NCBI RefSeq assembly: GCF_035474595.1
Contig: NZ_DATIND010000046.1
Coordinates: 62,001-126,000 of the forward strand
Length of the DNA: 64,000 nucleotides
Direction: 5' to 3'
Origin: Longimicrobium sp.
GTDB lineage: Bacteria; Gemmatimonadota; Gemmatimonadetes; Longimicrobiales; Longimicrobiaceae
Positions within the stretch are counted from its first letter, which is position 1; every line of letters begins with the position of its first letter. The position numbers and the translations under genes were made by a program. Below are positions 27,051 through 35,998 of the stretch, one piece after another. The notes beneath the pieces are model-generated. The model was not told the origin of the DNA. It did no database searches and saw only the letters and a list, made by a program, of their open reading frames with translations.

Positions 27051-27117
27051 CGACGGGAATGGGGTGCGACGCCGTCGCGCGCGCGCAGATTCGGTGATGA
27101 AGAATGGAGATGCGAAG

Positions 27118-27149
27118 AGGGGAGGCGCCCGCGGCCGGGCGCCTCCCCT
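27118..27149. terminator. perfect 14-bp GC hairpin, probable terminator
   Basis: Arms AGGGGAGGCGCCCG and CGGGCGCCTCCCCT pair perfectly around a 4-base loop, with TTT following on the plus strand. It lies 25 bases beyond the stop of the minus-strand gene at 27174. Confidence 0.65.
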
Positions 27150-27173
27150 TTGCTCTTCATCCCCCGCGGGTGG

Positions 27174-27551
27174 TCAGCGGCGGATGCCGGTCGCGGCGGG
27201 GCGGATGGGCGGCTCGGGGCCGCGGCGCGCCAGCTCCTCCATCTCGCCCAGGAAGGTGGCGTCGCCCGCGCGGCTCTCGCCGAACAGGCCGTCGGGGTTG
27301 TCGCCCGCGCCCCGGGCGGGGGCGTACAGGTTCAGCCACAGGTCGAAGCGCTCGCCCAGCTCCAGCACCGTGTAGAAGAAGCTGCGCCGCGACCCCGCCA
27401 GCAGCATGAAGATCATGTCGACGCAGAAGGCCAGGATGGCGACCTGCACCAGCAGGATGTCCTTCAGGCTGTCGATCAGCAGCTTCAGCCCGAACAGCAG
27501 AAAGTCACGGACGAGCACGCCCGGTGAATGCGCTTCGCGTTGGATCATCAT
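27174..27551 (-). CDS. hypothetical small membrane protein
   Basis: A 125-residue protein with two adjacent hydrophobic spans (LVRDFLLFGLKLLIDSLKDI and LVQVAILAFCVDMIFMLLAG), then an amphipathic region ERFDLWLNLYAP and a polar tail. No family is recognised. The start at 27551 is supported by AGGA about 9 bases upstream; an open extension upstream is Arg-rich. It may be an inner-membrane accessory protein. Confidence 0.65.
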   Translation of the reverse strand: MMIQREAHSPGVLVRDFLLFGLKLLIDSLKDILLVQVAILAFCVDMIFMLLAGSRRSFFYTVLELGERFDLWLNLYAPARGAGDNPDGLFGESRAGDATFLGEMEELARRGPEPPIRPAATGIRR

Positions 27552-27685
27552 CTCGTTCGTCCTCGACGTGGTAGGTCCTGCACCTCGGCGTGCCCGTACG
27601 GGGAGAGGCGGCCACGGGTTTCGGAAGTGAAAGGTGCGGGAGGCTCGGAGGTTCCTGCGTTCGCGAGCGGTGCGGGGGAAGCGAG

Positions 27686-27895
27686 CTACAGCCTGCGGTT
27701 CATCACCTGGACCCATGTCTGCCGCACCAGGAACGACGCGGCGCGGGCTCGCGCGAAGGTGGCTCTCCGTTCCGGGGTGTCGGAAGGCGGGGCGGAGAGC
27801 TCCGCGACGACCTCGGCGATGCCCTGGCGTGACAGCGGAGGAGTGAGGCGCATGAGGTGATTCGGGCGAGTCGTGAAATCGTTCAGGCTGATCAC
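27686..27895 (-). CDS. small hypothetical protein
   Basis: A 69-residue frame starting at GTG 27895, with alanine/arginine-rich helices (RQGIAEVVAELSAPP, ERRATFARARAASFLVRQTWVQV). It is followed by the membrane-protein gene on the same strand. No ribosome-binding site or known family supports it; the codon pattern looks plausible but a chance frame cannot be excluded. An ATG at 27853 would give a 55-residue form. Confidence 0.35.
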   Translation of the reverse strand: MISLNDFTTRPNHLMRLTPPLSRQGIAEVVAELSAPPSDTPERRATFARARAASFLVRQTWVQVMNRRL

Positions 27896-28030
27896 TTGAT
27901 TCTACCCGGAAAGCGCACTTCAGTCAAGCGCGACAAGGTTTTCCGAGGATGCTGACAAGTGGCGAGGTGAGGACGACTGCCTCTCCGCGGCGAAACGAGC
28001 GCGTCACGGGACCGGGGGAGAAGATGGAGA

Positions 28031-28657
28031 TCAGCCGTGCGGCTCGTACCTCCGCAGGCTCTGCATCAAGGTGCTGTCCGTCACCGTGACGCCGGGAAGG
28101 GCGGCGGCGTGCCCGCGGACGGCGTCCAGCACCTTGTCGTCGGCGGCGTGCACCTCCCAGACGGCGCCGTCGACGCAGGAGAAGTGGAGCGCGCAGGTCT
28201 CCTCGATCAGCGCGTGCGCGGCCTCGGGCGTGTCCGCGGCCCACCAGCGCTCGAGGAAGCCGTCCAGCCGGTCCGCCGGTTCGCTCAGCGCGAAGAAGTC
28301 GGCCCAGTCGTCCAGCAGTGTGTTGGCGACGCGTTCGAGGTATCGCCCGTCGACCAGCCGCCAATCGTCGCGCTCGTCCAGCACCAGCCGCGCGGCCGCG
28401 CGCAGCTCGAGGCTGGCGAAGGCGCCGGCCGCCTCGTCCCAGTCGCGGTACCAGTCGTCGGGAAAGCGGAAGACGCCCGGCTCCGCGTGCAGCACCCAGC
28501 GCCAGCGCGCGAGCTCCGGCTTCAGCGGCGCGAACCAGCGCGCGAAGTCCGACACCCCGGCGGAGACGAAGGTGGCGCCCGAGCCCAGCCCCGCGGGATC
28601 GGCGGGATGCTGCACTGCGGCGGTGTCCGGCGGGCGGGAGATGCGGAGGCCGTTCAT
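28031..28657 (-). CDS. hypothetical protein
   Basis: A 208-residue, Trp- and Asp/Glu-rich soluble protein (FARWFAPLKPELARWRWVLHAEPG, FRFPDDWYRDWDEA, LDGFLERWWAADTPEAAHALIEE). No known family, signal peptide or membrane span is recognised. The ATG at 28657 is chosen because the frame upstream runs through simple repeats. It lies alone on the minus strand, divergent from the histidine kinase gene. Confidence 0.65.
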   Translation of the reverse strand: MNGLRISRPPDTAAVQHPADPAGLGSGATFVSAGVSDFARWFAPLKPELARWRWVLHAEPGVFRFPDDWYRDWDEAAGAFASLELRAAARLVLDERDDWRLVDGRYLERVANTLLDDWADFFALSEPADRLDGFLERWWAADTPEAAHALIEETCALHFSCVDGAVWEVHAADDKVLDAVRGHAAALPGVTVTDSTLMQSLRRYEPHG

Positions 28658-28669
28658 CGGAAGGGAAGT

Positions 28670-28922
28670 ACGGACGTACGAAAGTACGAGAGTACGGAAG
28701 TACGAAACGGCGGCGCGTGGCCGAGCGCAAGTGCCTCCCCCGTTTCTCCCGAATCTCACGCGGAGACGCGGAGACGCGGAAGAGTTCGTGCCCGCGTTGA
28801 GTTCTCTGCGTCTCCGCGTCTCCGCGTGAGATCCAACAATGCCGGAGCCTCGCGCCGATGGCATCTCGCATCCGCACTTCCGCACTCCCGCACTTTCGCA
28901 CTTTCGCACTTTCGTACTCCCC
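28670..28922. repeat. inverted-repeat cluster with periodic GTACGAAA/GCACTTTC units
   Basis: Three layers are visible: periodic GTACGAAAGTACGAGAGTAC-type units (28674-28712); a large near-perfect inverted repeat whose arms are runs of GGAGACGC and GCGTCTCC (about 28754-28831); and periodic CGCACTTTCGCACTTTCG units (28872-28922) inverse to the first layer. The 356 bases from 28658 to 29013 hold no gene; the kinase frame is open through part of it, but the translation there is repeat-derived. Confidence 0.75.
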
Positions 28923-29013
28923 ACATGGCCGCGTTCTTGCCGCCAACCCTGCCCGTGCGCGATCATCCGGCACCCGCAACCGATCCCGGTCCCCAGGCAT
29001 CCCGATCCACCCC

Positions 29014-31977
29014 GTGACCCCCAGTCCCGAAGCGCGGCGCGGCGAGCACGAGGCGAGCTTCGGCGGCGCGCGCGACGGCATCGCCGTGCTCTCGCCCAGC
29101 TGGCGCATCCGCTACATGAACGCGTCGATGCTCGACATCCTGCGGCTTATCGGCCGCGAGGACCGGGTGGCCACGCTCTGGGACGCGCTTCCCGGCTGGG
29201 AGCACAGCGACGCGGCCGGCACGCTGCGCCACGCCATGGAAACCGGCGCCGCCGTCTGCTTCCGCGTGGACGGCGAGCGCGGGCGCGGGCGCGTGTGGGA
29301 GGTCGAGGCCGAGCCGCTGCAGTCCGGCGAGCTGCGCGTGCGCGTGCGCAACGTGACCGCGCAGGCGCAGCTCGAGGCCGCCGAGCGCCGCTTCCGCGAG
29401 GCCGGCGCGTCGCTGGAGGAGCGCGAGGCGCGCCTGGCCGCCATCATCTCCGGCGCGCCCGTGGGGATGGTGCTGCTCGAGGCCGCGACCTTCACCGCGC
29501 GCGAGGCCAACGCCTTCTACCACCAGTTCCTGGAAGGGCCGTGGCGCGTCCCCGGCGCCATCATCGGCCACCGCGTGGACGAGTTCATCCCCGACTTCGA
29601 GGCCTTGGGGATCGGCGAGATCTTCCGCGGGGTGCGCGACAGCGGCGAGCCGTTCGAGATCAGCGAGTTCGAGTTCGCCGGCTTCGAGCGCGGGCCCACC
29701 TTCTTCCGCTGGACGCTGCAGCCGCTGGCCCCGGCGCCGGACGAGAAGCCGCGCTACCTTCTCCTGCTGGTGGTCGAGATCACCGAGCAGGTGCTGGGGC
29801 GCCGCGCCGCCGAGGCCGAGCGCAAGGCGCTGTACGACGTGCTCGACACCCTTCCCGTGGGCGTGATCGTGGCCCAGGCGCCGACGGGGCGCATCACCTA
29901 CATCAACCCCGCCGGGGTGGCGCTGGGCGGGCGCCCGGCCGACGAGCTGGCGGCCGGGGAGCTGGTCGAGTACCCCGCGCGCTGGCAGACCTTCCGCCTT
30001 ACCGGCGAGCCGTTTCCCGCCGGCGAGCTCCCGCTCACCCGGGCGCTGCGCGGCGAGCCCGCGCGCGACGTGGAGATCGTGCTGCGGCCGGCCGACGGCG
30101 GCGAGCGCACCGTGAGCGTGAGCAGCGTGCCGCTGCGCGACGCCGCCGGGCGGGTGGACCGTGCGCTGGCCGTGTTCTACGACCTGACCGACCGGCTGGC
30201 GCTGGAGCGAGCGCTGCTGGAGCGCACCCGCGAGGCCGAGGACGCCGCCTCCGAGACGGCGCTGCGGGCCGAGGAGAGCCGGGCGCTGCGAGAGATCGGG
30301 CGGGTGCTGGTGAGCGAGCTGGAGCCCGGGCGCGTGCTGGACCTGGCGGCGCACTCGGCCATGGAGCTGCTGGGCTCGCGCGCGGCGGTGCTCGCCGTTC
30401 CCCACGGCGCGGAGACGGTGCGCCTCTCGCCCGCGCTGGGCGCGCTGGCCGACCTGGACGGGCGGGTGTTCGCCACGCGGGGGATGGTGCTGGGCGAGGT
30501 GCTTTCCGGCGGCGGTACGCGGGTGTTCAACGACCTGGAGCAGCTCCCGGAGACCAGCCCGATGCGGGCCGTGGCGCGCGAGCGCGGGCTGCGCAACCTG
30601 GCGGTCGCGCCGCTGCGGGCCTTCGGCGCGCCGGTGGGCGTCCTTGCCGTGGTGGACCGGGGGACGCCGTTCACCGGCGAGGACGTGCGGCTGCTGGAGG
30701 GGCTGGCCGACACGGCGGCGCTGGCCATCCACAACGCGCGGCTGCACGACGAGGAGCGGCGCCGGGGCGAGGAGAACCGCGCGCTCCTGGCCGCCGCCGA
30801 GGCGCTGACGTCCACGCTGGACCCGGGGGAGGTGATGCACCGCATCGCCGGGGCGGCGCGGGAGCTGAGCGGGGCCGACGGCGCGGCGCTGACCATGTAC
30901 ACCGGCGAGAACCGCGAGCGCACGCAGGTGATGGCGGCGGTGGGGATGATGGCGCCGCTGGCCGGGGTGAGCGTGCCCGCCGGGGTGTCGGTGACGTGGG
31001 CGGTGGCCGCCGCGGGCGAGCCGCTCGCCACTACGGTGTCCGCGCTGCCGGAGGAGATGCCGAGCCGCGCGATGCTGGCCTCGGTGGGTGCCGAGCACGC
31101 GGTGCTGGTGCCCATGCGCATCGGCGGCGAGGAGGTGGTGGGGATTTTGGCGGTGGTGAACGGCCCCGAGCGCGGCCCGCTGGGAAGCGAGGCGCTGCGC
31201 GTGGTGTCCCTGCTGGCCGACCAGGCGGCGCTCGCGGTGCGCAACGCGCGGCTGTACGCGGGCGCGCAGTCGGCCAGCCGCGCCAAGAGCGAGTTCCTGG
31301 CCATGATGAGCCACGAGCTGCGCACGCCGCTGAACGCGCTGGAAGGGTACGCGGGGCTGATGGAGGAAGGGATCTACGGTCCGCTGACCGAGCTGCAGCG
31401 CGACGCGCTCCGCCGCATGAAGGTTTCGCGGCGCCACCTGATGGAATTGATCGACAGCGTGCTGGACCTGGCCCGCGTGGAGGCGGGCACCCGCCGCGCC
31501 CAGCCCGAGGTGTTCGACCTGGGCGAGCTGGTGGAGTCCGTCGGCGAGGCCATGCGCGGCGCGGCGGACGCCAGGAAGCTGGCGCTGGAGATCGAGGCGG
31601 AGGGCGCGGGGCGGATCGTGGCCGACCGCGGGCTGCTGCGGCAGGTGCTGACCAACCTGCTGGGGAACGCGATCAAGTTCACCGAGCGCGGCGCCGTCAC
31701 AGTCCGCGCCCGCCGCGAGGGCGATCGCGCGACGATCGAGGTCACGGACACCGGCCCCGGCATCAGCGCCGAGAACCAGGCGCGCGTCTTCGAGCCCTTC
31801 TTCCAGGTGGACCCCTCCACGACGCGCCGGGAAGGGGGAACGGGGCTGGGCCTGGCCCTCTCGCGCGACTTCGTGCGGCTGCTGGGCGGCGAGATCGCGG
31901 TGCGCAGCGAGCCGGGGCAGGGGAGCACCTTCACCGTGACGCTGCCGGTGGAGGCGAAGGCGGAGGCCTCATCGTGA
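29014..31977 (+). CDS. PAS/GAF multi-sensor histidine kinase
   Basis: A 987-residue soluble sensor kinase. It contains about three PAS-like domains (to about residue 390), two GAF domains (about 420-575 and 585-745), a HisKA dimerisation domain with the phospho-acceptor His767 in MMSHELRTPLNAL, and a HATPase_c domain (NLLGNAIKFTERG, DTGPGIS about 911-917, GGTGLGLALS). There is no transmembrane span or receiver domain. The GTG at 29014 is chosen as start: the frame is open farther upstream to 28858 but there encodes the simple-repeat region. No response regulator is adjacent, so it is an orphan kinase in this window. Confidence 0.9.
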   Translation: MTPSPEARRGEHEASFGGARDGIAVLSPSWRIRYMNASMLDILRLIGREDRVATLWDALPGWEHSDAAGTLRHAMETGAAVCFRVDGERGRGRVWEVEAEPLQSGELRVRVRNVTAQAQLEAAERRFREAGASLEEREARLAAIISGAPVGMVLLEAATFTAREANAFYHQFLEGPWRVPGAIIGHRVDEFIPDFEALGIGEIFRGVRDSGEPFEISEFEFAGFERGPTFFRWTLQPLAPAPDEKPRYLLLLVVEITEQVLGRRAAEAERKALYDVLDTLPVGVIVAQAPTGRITYINPAGVALGGRPADELAAGELVEYPARWQTFRLTGEPFPAGELPLTRALRGEPARDVEIVLRPADGGERTVSVSSVPLRDAAGRVDRALAVFYDLTDRLALERALLERTREAEDAASETALRAEESRALREIGRVLVSELEPGRVLDLAAHSAMELLGSRAAVLAVPHGAETVRLSPALGALADLDGRVFATRGMVLGEVLSGGGTRVFNDLEQLPETSPMRAVARERGLRNLAVAPLRAFGAPVGVLAVVDRGTPFTGEDVRLLEGLADTAALAIHNARLHDEERRRGEENRALLAAAEALTSTLDPGEVMHRIAGAARELSGADGAALTMYTGENRERTQVMAAVGMMAPLAGVSVPAGVSVTWAVAAAGEPLATTVSALPEEMPSRAMLASVGAEHAVLVPMRIGGEEVVGILAVVNGPERGPLGSEALRVVSLLADQAALAVRNARLYAGAQSASRAKSEFLAMMSHELRTPLNALEGYAGLMEEGIYGPLTELQRDALRRMKVSRRHLMELIDSVLDLARVEAGTRRAQPEVFDLGELVESVGEAMRGAADARKLALEIEAEGAGRIVADRGLLRQVLTNLLGNAIKFTERGAVTVRARREGDRATIEVTDTGPGISAENQARVFEPFFQVDPSTTRREGGTGLGLALSRDFVRLLGGEIAVRSEPGQGSTFTVTLPVEAKAEASS

Positions 31978-32002
31978 GGATTGGCTTTGCCTCGTTGCCG
32001 CC

Positions 32003-32197
32003 GCATCGCGCCCTCTCTGGCCGGCCAAGGCCGTCCACCTCTCCCGTACCGGGAGAGGTAGCTGGACCGGCATCTATGCGATCCCACAAGCGCTTGCGTG
32101 CTAAGGAGTTGCGGGAGCGGGAGGATGCTGGATAGCCACCCTCTCCCGGGACGGGAGAGGGTCGCGCCCTCCGGCGCGGGGTGAGGGCGGCGCGAGG
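32003..32197. repeat. two class C repeats in opposite orientation
   Basis: Copy 1 (32003-32080) carries the hairpin ACCTCTCCCGTACCGGGAGAGGT at about 32037-32059. Copy 2 (32123-32197) carries CCCTCTCCCGGGACGGGAGAGGG and a GCGCCCTCCGGCGCGGGG block. They occupy the 282 bases between the kinase and GH13 genes, which converge here and may be terminated by these hairpins. Confidence 0.75.
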
Positions 32198-32259
32198 GCC
32201 TGCGGACGCGCACCCGGCGCCCAACACGCCGAACCCCTGCCGTTCCGCCGTTTCCGTTT

Positions 32260-34134
32260 CTACTCGTCCTGCGATAGGATCACCGCTGTGTACGGTCCCA
32301 TGCCGACGGCGGCGCTGTGGGGCATGCCGTGCATCGGAGCGCCATCCGCCCGGGTGTCGTTGCTGGGCGTGCCGAGGAAGTCCTCGCCGTAGCCGGTCCA
32401 GTCGCTGTTGAAGCGCACCTTCCACTCGCCGCCGCGCGGCATCCCCAGCCAGTAGCCGTCGTACGAGCGGTCGGCGAAGTTCAGCACCACCACCACGTCG
32501 TCCCCCGGCCCACCGCTGGACCAGCGGTGGAAGGCGATGACCTTGTCGGCGTCGTTCACGTGGTGCACGTGCACGTTCTGGCCGCGCAGGCCGCGCGTGG
32601 TGTCCCACCAGTCGCGCCGCAGCTTCATCAGGTCGCCGTACAGGCGGTGGATCCCGGCGAAGGTCTCCAGCTTCGTCCAGTCGATGGGGTCGCCGTCGGC
32701 GAACCAGCGGTCCTCCAGGATCTCCTGCCCCTGGAAGATCATGGGGATCCCCGGCGCGGTGAACACGAGCGCCGCCGCCAGCGTGGACCGCTTCCGCGAG
32801 TACCAGCTTCCGGCGCTCCCCGGCCAGATCTCCTCGGGCACCCGCGCGTGCCCGTTGGCCACCTCGTCGTGGCTTTCGGTGTAGATGACGCGCTTGAAGG
32901 CGTCGCCCTCGTAGCGGTTCTCGATCGCCCTCCGCACCTCGTCCATGCTGCGCTGCCAGTCGTGCTGCTGGATGACGGCGCGGCGCACCGGGTGCACGAA
33001 CTCGCTCTCCCACTGCGTGTCGAACCCCGCGCCGCCCAGCTCCGGCGCGCGCACCACCCAGCCGTTGCCGCGCAGGTCCTCGGCGATGTGCAGCTTCCAC
33101 CCCTGCCGCGCGTCCGTCTCGGCATTGATCTCCTGCATCAGCCTCCACCCGTCGGCGATGTCGCTGGCGGGGCTGTCGTTGTTGCCGTGCAGGTTGCGGA
33201 TGTACGCGGTGGCGTCCCAGCGCAGCCCGTCGAAGCGGAACTCCTCCAGCCAGCGCAGCGCGTTGTCGCGGATGAAGCGGCGCACCTCGGGGCGCCCGTA
33301 GTCCGGCCGCGTGTCGCCCCACGGCGTGCTGGAGCGCTCGTCGTTGTAGAAGTAGATGCCGCCCTTTCCCTCGGCCGGCGCCCACCCGTCGAAGCGCCAC
33401 AGGTCCAGGTCGCCGGGCCCGAAGTGGTTGTAGACCACGTCGAAGATGACGGCGATGCCGTGCTCGTGCGCCGCGCGGACCAGCCGCTTCAGCGCGTCGG
33501 GGCCGCCGTACACGCTCTCGATGGCGAAGATGTCGCCGGGGTTGTAGCCCCAGCTGAAGTCGCCCGCGAACTCCACCGACGGCATCAGCTCGATGCAGTT
33601 GGCGCCCAGGTCGCGCAGGTACGGCAGCCGCGCGCGCACGCTGTCGAAGGTCCCCGCCGCGCCGCCCGCCCGGGGGTCGTTGAAGGTGCCCACGTGCAGC
33701 TCGTAGATCACCAGCTCGTTCCACGCGGGGGTGAACCACGGCTCGCTTCCCCAGTCGAACGCGCCGGGATCGTACACCACGCACCTGCGGTCGGTGAGCC
33801 CGATGTCGGCCACGTAGGGGTCGCGCTTCAGCGTGGTCTCGCCGCCGGCGTGGATGGCGAACTTGTACTCGTCGCCCGGCCCCGCGCCGGAGACGTCGGC
33901 GGACCAGTAGCCGTCGCCTTCCGGGGCGAGCGGGGTGGCGCCGGGGTCGTTGCCGTTGAACGAGCCGGAGACGGAGACGCCGTCCGCGTGCGGCGCCCAG
34001 ACGCGGAACGCCACGCCCGCGCCGCCGCCCTCGTCCGCGTACGGGACGGCGCCCATCCCCTCGCGCGCGGAGGGGTGCGGCGGCGGGGCGGCGGAGGCGG
34101 CCTGGTCCGCGCCGGCTTCGGCTTCGGTGCTCAT
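32260..34134 (-). CDS. GH13 alpha-amylase family enzyme (glucan branching/trehalohydrolase-like)
   Basis: A 624-residue protein with an N-terminal CBM48/early-set domain (VAFRVWAPHADGVSVSGSFN, WSADVSGAGPGDEYKF), a GH13 barrel with region I DVVYNHFG, nucleophile Asp in FDGLRWDAT, acid/base Glu in LHIAEDLRG, and the transition-state Asp in TESHDEV, and a C-terminal beta domain (VVVVLNFADRSYDGYWLG). It acts on alpha-glucans. The pattern fits branching enzyme or maltooligosyl-trehalose-type enzymes; the exact reaction is not certain. The start at 34134 has GGAG about 10 bases upstream. Confidence 0.88.
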   Translation of the reverse strand: MSTEAEAGADQAASAAPPPHPSAREGMGAVPYADEGGGAGVAFRVWAPHADGVSVSGSFNGNDPGATPLAPEGDGYWSADVSGAGPGDEYKFAIHAGGETTLKRDPYVADIGLTDRRCVVYDPGAFDWGSEPWFTPAWNELVIYELHVGTFNDPRAGGAAGTFDSVRARLPYLRDLGANCIELMPSVEFAGDFSWGYNPGDIFAIESVYGGPDALKRLVRAAHEHGIAVIFDVVYNHFGPGDLDLWRFDGWAPAEGKGGIYFYNDERSSTPWGDTRPDYGRPEVRRFIRDNALRWLEEFRFDGLRWDATAYIRNLHGNNDSPASDIADGWRLMQEINAETDARQGWKLHIAEDLRGNGWVVRAPELGGAGFDTQWESEFVHPVRRAVIQQHDWQRSMDEVRRAIENRYEGDAFKRVIYTESHDEVANGHARVPEEIWPGSAGSWYSRKRSTLAAALVFTAPGIPMIFQGQEILEDRWFADGDPIDWTKLETFAGIHRLYGDLMKLRRDWWDTTRGLRGQNVHVHHVNDADKVIAFHRWSSGGPGDDVVVVLNFADRSYDGYWLGMPRGGEWKVRFNSDWTGYGEDFLGTPSNDTRADGAPMHGMPHSAAVGMGPYTAVILSQDE

Positions 34135-34583
34135 CGGATGAACTCCCGTGGCGGGCGATGGAAACGCGATGGGATGATCGGATCGGCGTGGGGAGCACGG
34201 CGGGCGCTCCGGCGCAGGGGAAGTCATCCGCCGCGAGGAGTGTGCCCGATGCGGCGTATCGTCCCTTCACCCCATCGTGCCGGCGAGATGACGTACGCGG
34301 CAGAATCTTCTGCTAACGACATAATCTGCAGATGCGCATGCAGGCGCGACTCTCCACGGTGCCCGTGCCCATGACGCAGTATCTACCTTGATTATCTACA
34401 TACAGGAAAGAGATTTCAGGCTTGGCAGGCGATGCGGGACATCGGAAGCGGGGTTCGGCGACAGATGCGGATCGCACCTAATGCGCCCTGACGGCACGCA
34501 TGATGCGGCGCGGGAGAAGCACTCCCCCGCGCGGCCGCTTCCCTCCGGCCGCGATGTTCCACCCTCTCCTACCGGAGGAACGC
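34135..34583. other. intergenic region between divergent genes
   Basis: 449 bases without a supported gene. The part 34300-34440 is AT-richer than average and contains short palindromes (for example ATCTGCAGAT near 34326). It is the natural place for promoters of the GH13 gene and the lipoprotein gene, but no clear sigma-70 pair can be asserted. Confidence 0.35.
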
Positions 34584-35216
34584 ATGCGCGCACGAACCCT
34601 CTCGCTGTCCATGCTCGCCGCCGCCTCGCTCGCCGCGTGCGGGCGCGCGGACCTGCCGCTCACCGGCGCGGACGCGGCGCCGGCGCGCGCGGTCGCCGCG
34701 GCGGCCGCCCCGATCTGCGTGAACTTCAACGTGCCGCCGGTGGGCGCCCTCTTCGGCGCGCCGGTGGGTACCGTGCCCGGCTCGGTGGTGTGGGTGGAGA
34801 ACGGGATCCCGGTCTCGGTCCACAAGTTCCTGCAGAGCACCGGGGCGTTCAGCTTCAACTGGATGCGCATCGAGCCGGCGCCGGCGGCGTTCACGCTGGC
34901 CGCGGGGAACACGGGGCACACCAACAACATCAACGCGGGCTTCAACTTCACGGGGCTGCCTTTCATCCCCACCAAGGTGACGTTCCACTTCCTGCACCTG
35001 GGCGGCTACGAGAACCTGTCGGTGAACGGCTCGCCGCTGGTGGTGACGCTGCTCACGCCCCCGCCCACGCCCATCGGCGGCGTGAACGCGGCGGCGGTAT
35101 GGGCGGGGGTGCCCGGCGGCGTGCAGGGCACCGTGACGCTTTCCGGCGGCCCCGTGAAGTCGCTGATCGTGGGCGGACAGGAGTTCTGGCTGGACGACGT
35201 CTGCGCCTATCCGTGA
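34584..35216 (+). CDS. hypothetical lipoprotein
   Basis: A 210-residue protein with a lipoprotein signal: a hydrophobic stretch followed by the lipobox LAAC (Cys19 or nearby). The mature part is rich in Gly, Asn and hydrophobic strands (GNTGHTNNINAGFNFTGLPF, TKVTFHFLHLGGYENLSVNG) and ends with GGQEFWLDDVCAYP, resembling a beta-sandwich carbohydrate-binding or discoidin-like fold. GGAGG lies 5-6 bases before the ATG. It is probably anchored to a membrane. Function is unknown. Confidence 0.78.
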   Translation: MRARTLSLSMLAAASLAACGRADLPLTGADAAPARAVAAAAAPICVNFNVPPVGALFGAPVGTVPGSVVWVENGIPVSVHKFLQSTGAFSFNWMRIEPAPAAFTLAAGNTGHTNNINAGFNFTGLPFIPTKVTFHFLHLGGYENLSVNGSPLVVTLLTPPPTPIGGVNAAAVWAGVPGGVQGTVTLSGGPVKSLIVGGQEFWLDDVCAYP

Positions 35217-35265
35217 TCCTCGCCGCGACGTGACCTCTCTCCGCAGAGGCTTCGGCGCCGGACGC

Positions 35266-35305
35266 GAAAAAGCCGCACGGGCGGATGGCATCCGCCCGTG
35301 CGGTT
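35266..35305. terminator. bidirectional intrinsic terminator
   Basis: A perfect stem with arms CCGCACGGGCGGATG and CATCCGCCCGTGCGG. On the minus strand it is followed by TTTTT, on the plus strand by TTTCT. It separates the convergent lipoprotein gene (ends 35216) and the minus-strand gene ending at 35324. Confidence 0.9.
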
Positions 35306-35323
35306 TCTCGCTTCGCGGCCGGC

Positions 35324-35701
35324 TCAGTCGCGCTTGCCGTCGCTGTAGTGCATGGTGTCGGGCGGCCGCGTGATGCACTTCGCGGCGCACATCTCCTCCA
35401 CGCCGCGCGCGCCCTCGCGCCACACCCACCCCACGGGGAGGAAGAACTCCTCGGCCGAGGCGGGCGCGCGGGGCTGGAACGTGACCTTCATCGCATCCTC
35501 CACCTGCACCACGTCGTCCGGCAGCGCCTCGAAGCCGCCGGTCTCGTCGTTGTGCATGTGCGGCATGCAGATGCCCAGGTTGTACGCCGAAAGGCGCTTC
35601 AGCATCTCCTGGACCTCGGGCAGGTGGATGGACTTCTGCGCGAGAACCAGCGGCTCGGGGAGCCCTCCGAACTCGTCCCGGGTGACCGTCGCGACTTCCA
35701 T
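35324..35701 (-). CDS. hypothetical cytosolic protein
   Basis: A 125-residue protein with no recognised domain. Features are a helix LPEVQEMLKRLSAYNLG, a His-rich motif CMPHMHND, and a Trp-containing segment FFLPVGWVWREGARGVEEMC with three cysteines that could bind metal together with the histidines. The ATG at 35701 has GGAGG 5-6 bases upstream. It is a single gene closed by a strong terminator. Confidence 0.7.
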   Translation of the reverse strand: MEVATVTRDEFGGLPEPLVLAQKSIHLPEVQEMLKRLSAYNLGICMPHMHNDETGGFEALPDDVVQVEDAMKVTFQPRAPASAEEFFLPVGWVWREGARGVEEMCAAKCITRPPDTMHYSDGKRD

Positions 35702-35942
35702 GGATACCTCCGCGAAAGAGAAATGAAGTATGAAACACTTCGCGCACGCTAAGGAGGCAGGACGGAGCGGTCAATGAAACGTTTGATCCGGCCCGGCCGC
35801 AATTCGCCTTTTCCGGCTGGCCGCGTCGGCCGGCAGTCTCTCTCATCCGTCCGGACTCATCCCCACATCGGCGTGGAGATCACCCGCTCGCCCGGCGCGT
35901 CAGTGGCCGCGAGCATGGACGAGGGACCGTGAGCATTGCCTC

Positions 35943-35961
35943 ACTATCGATAATCATTATT
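35943..35961 (+). promoter_or_regulatory. Fur-family (Fur/Zur/Mur-like) operator
   Basis: ACTATCGATAATCATTATT matches the classical 19-bp Fur box GATAATGATAATCATTATC at 14 of 19 positions, in a small AT-rich island inside very GC-rich DNA. It lies 37 bases before the ATG of the P1B-4 metal ATPase. Site identification is by comparison with the known consensus; binding is inferred. Confidence 0.6.
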
Positions 35962-35998
35962 GTTAGCGGGATCGCTCACTTCTTCGCGGGGGAACGGG

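Noticed and set aside
28858-29013. N-terminal extension of the histidine kinase frame
   Set aside because: The translation is made from simple repeats and has no domain match; the GTG at 29014 is a better start.
34388-34500. Possible promoter-linked RNA or short leader peptide before the lipoprotein gene
   Set aside because: No consistent stem, no conserved motif and no short frame with a ribosome-binding site.
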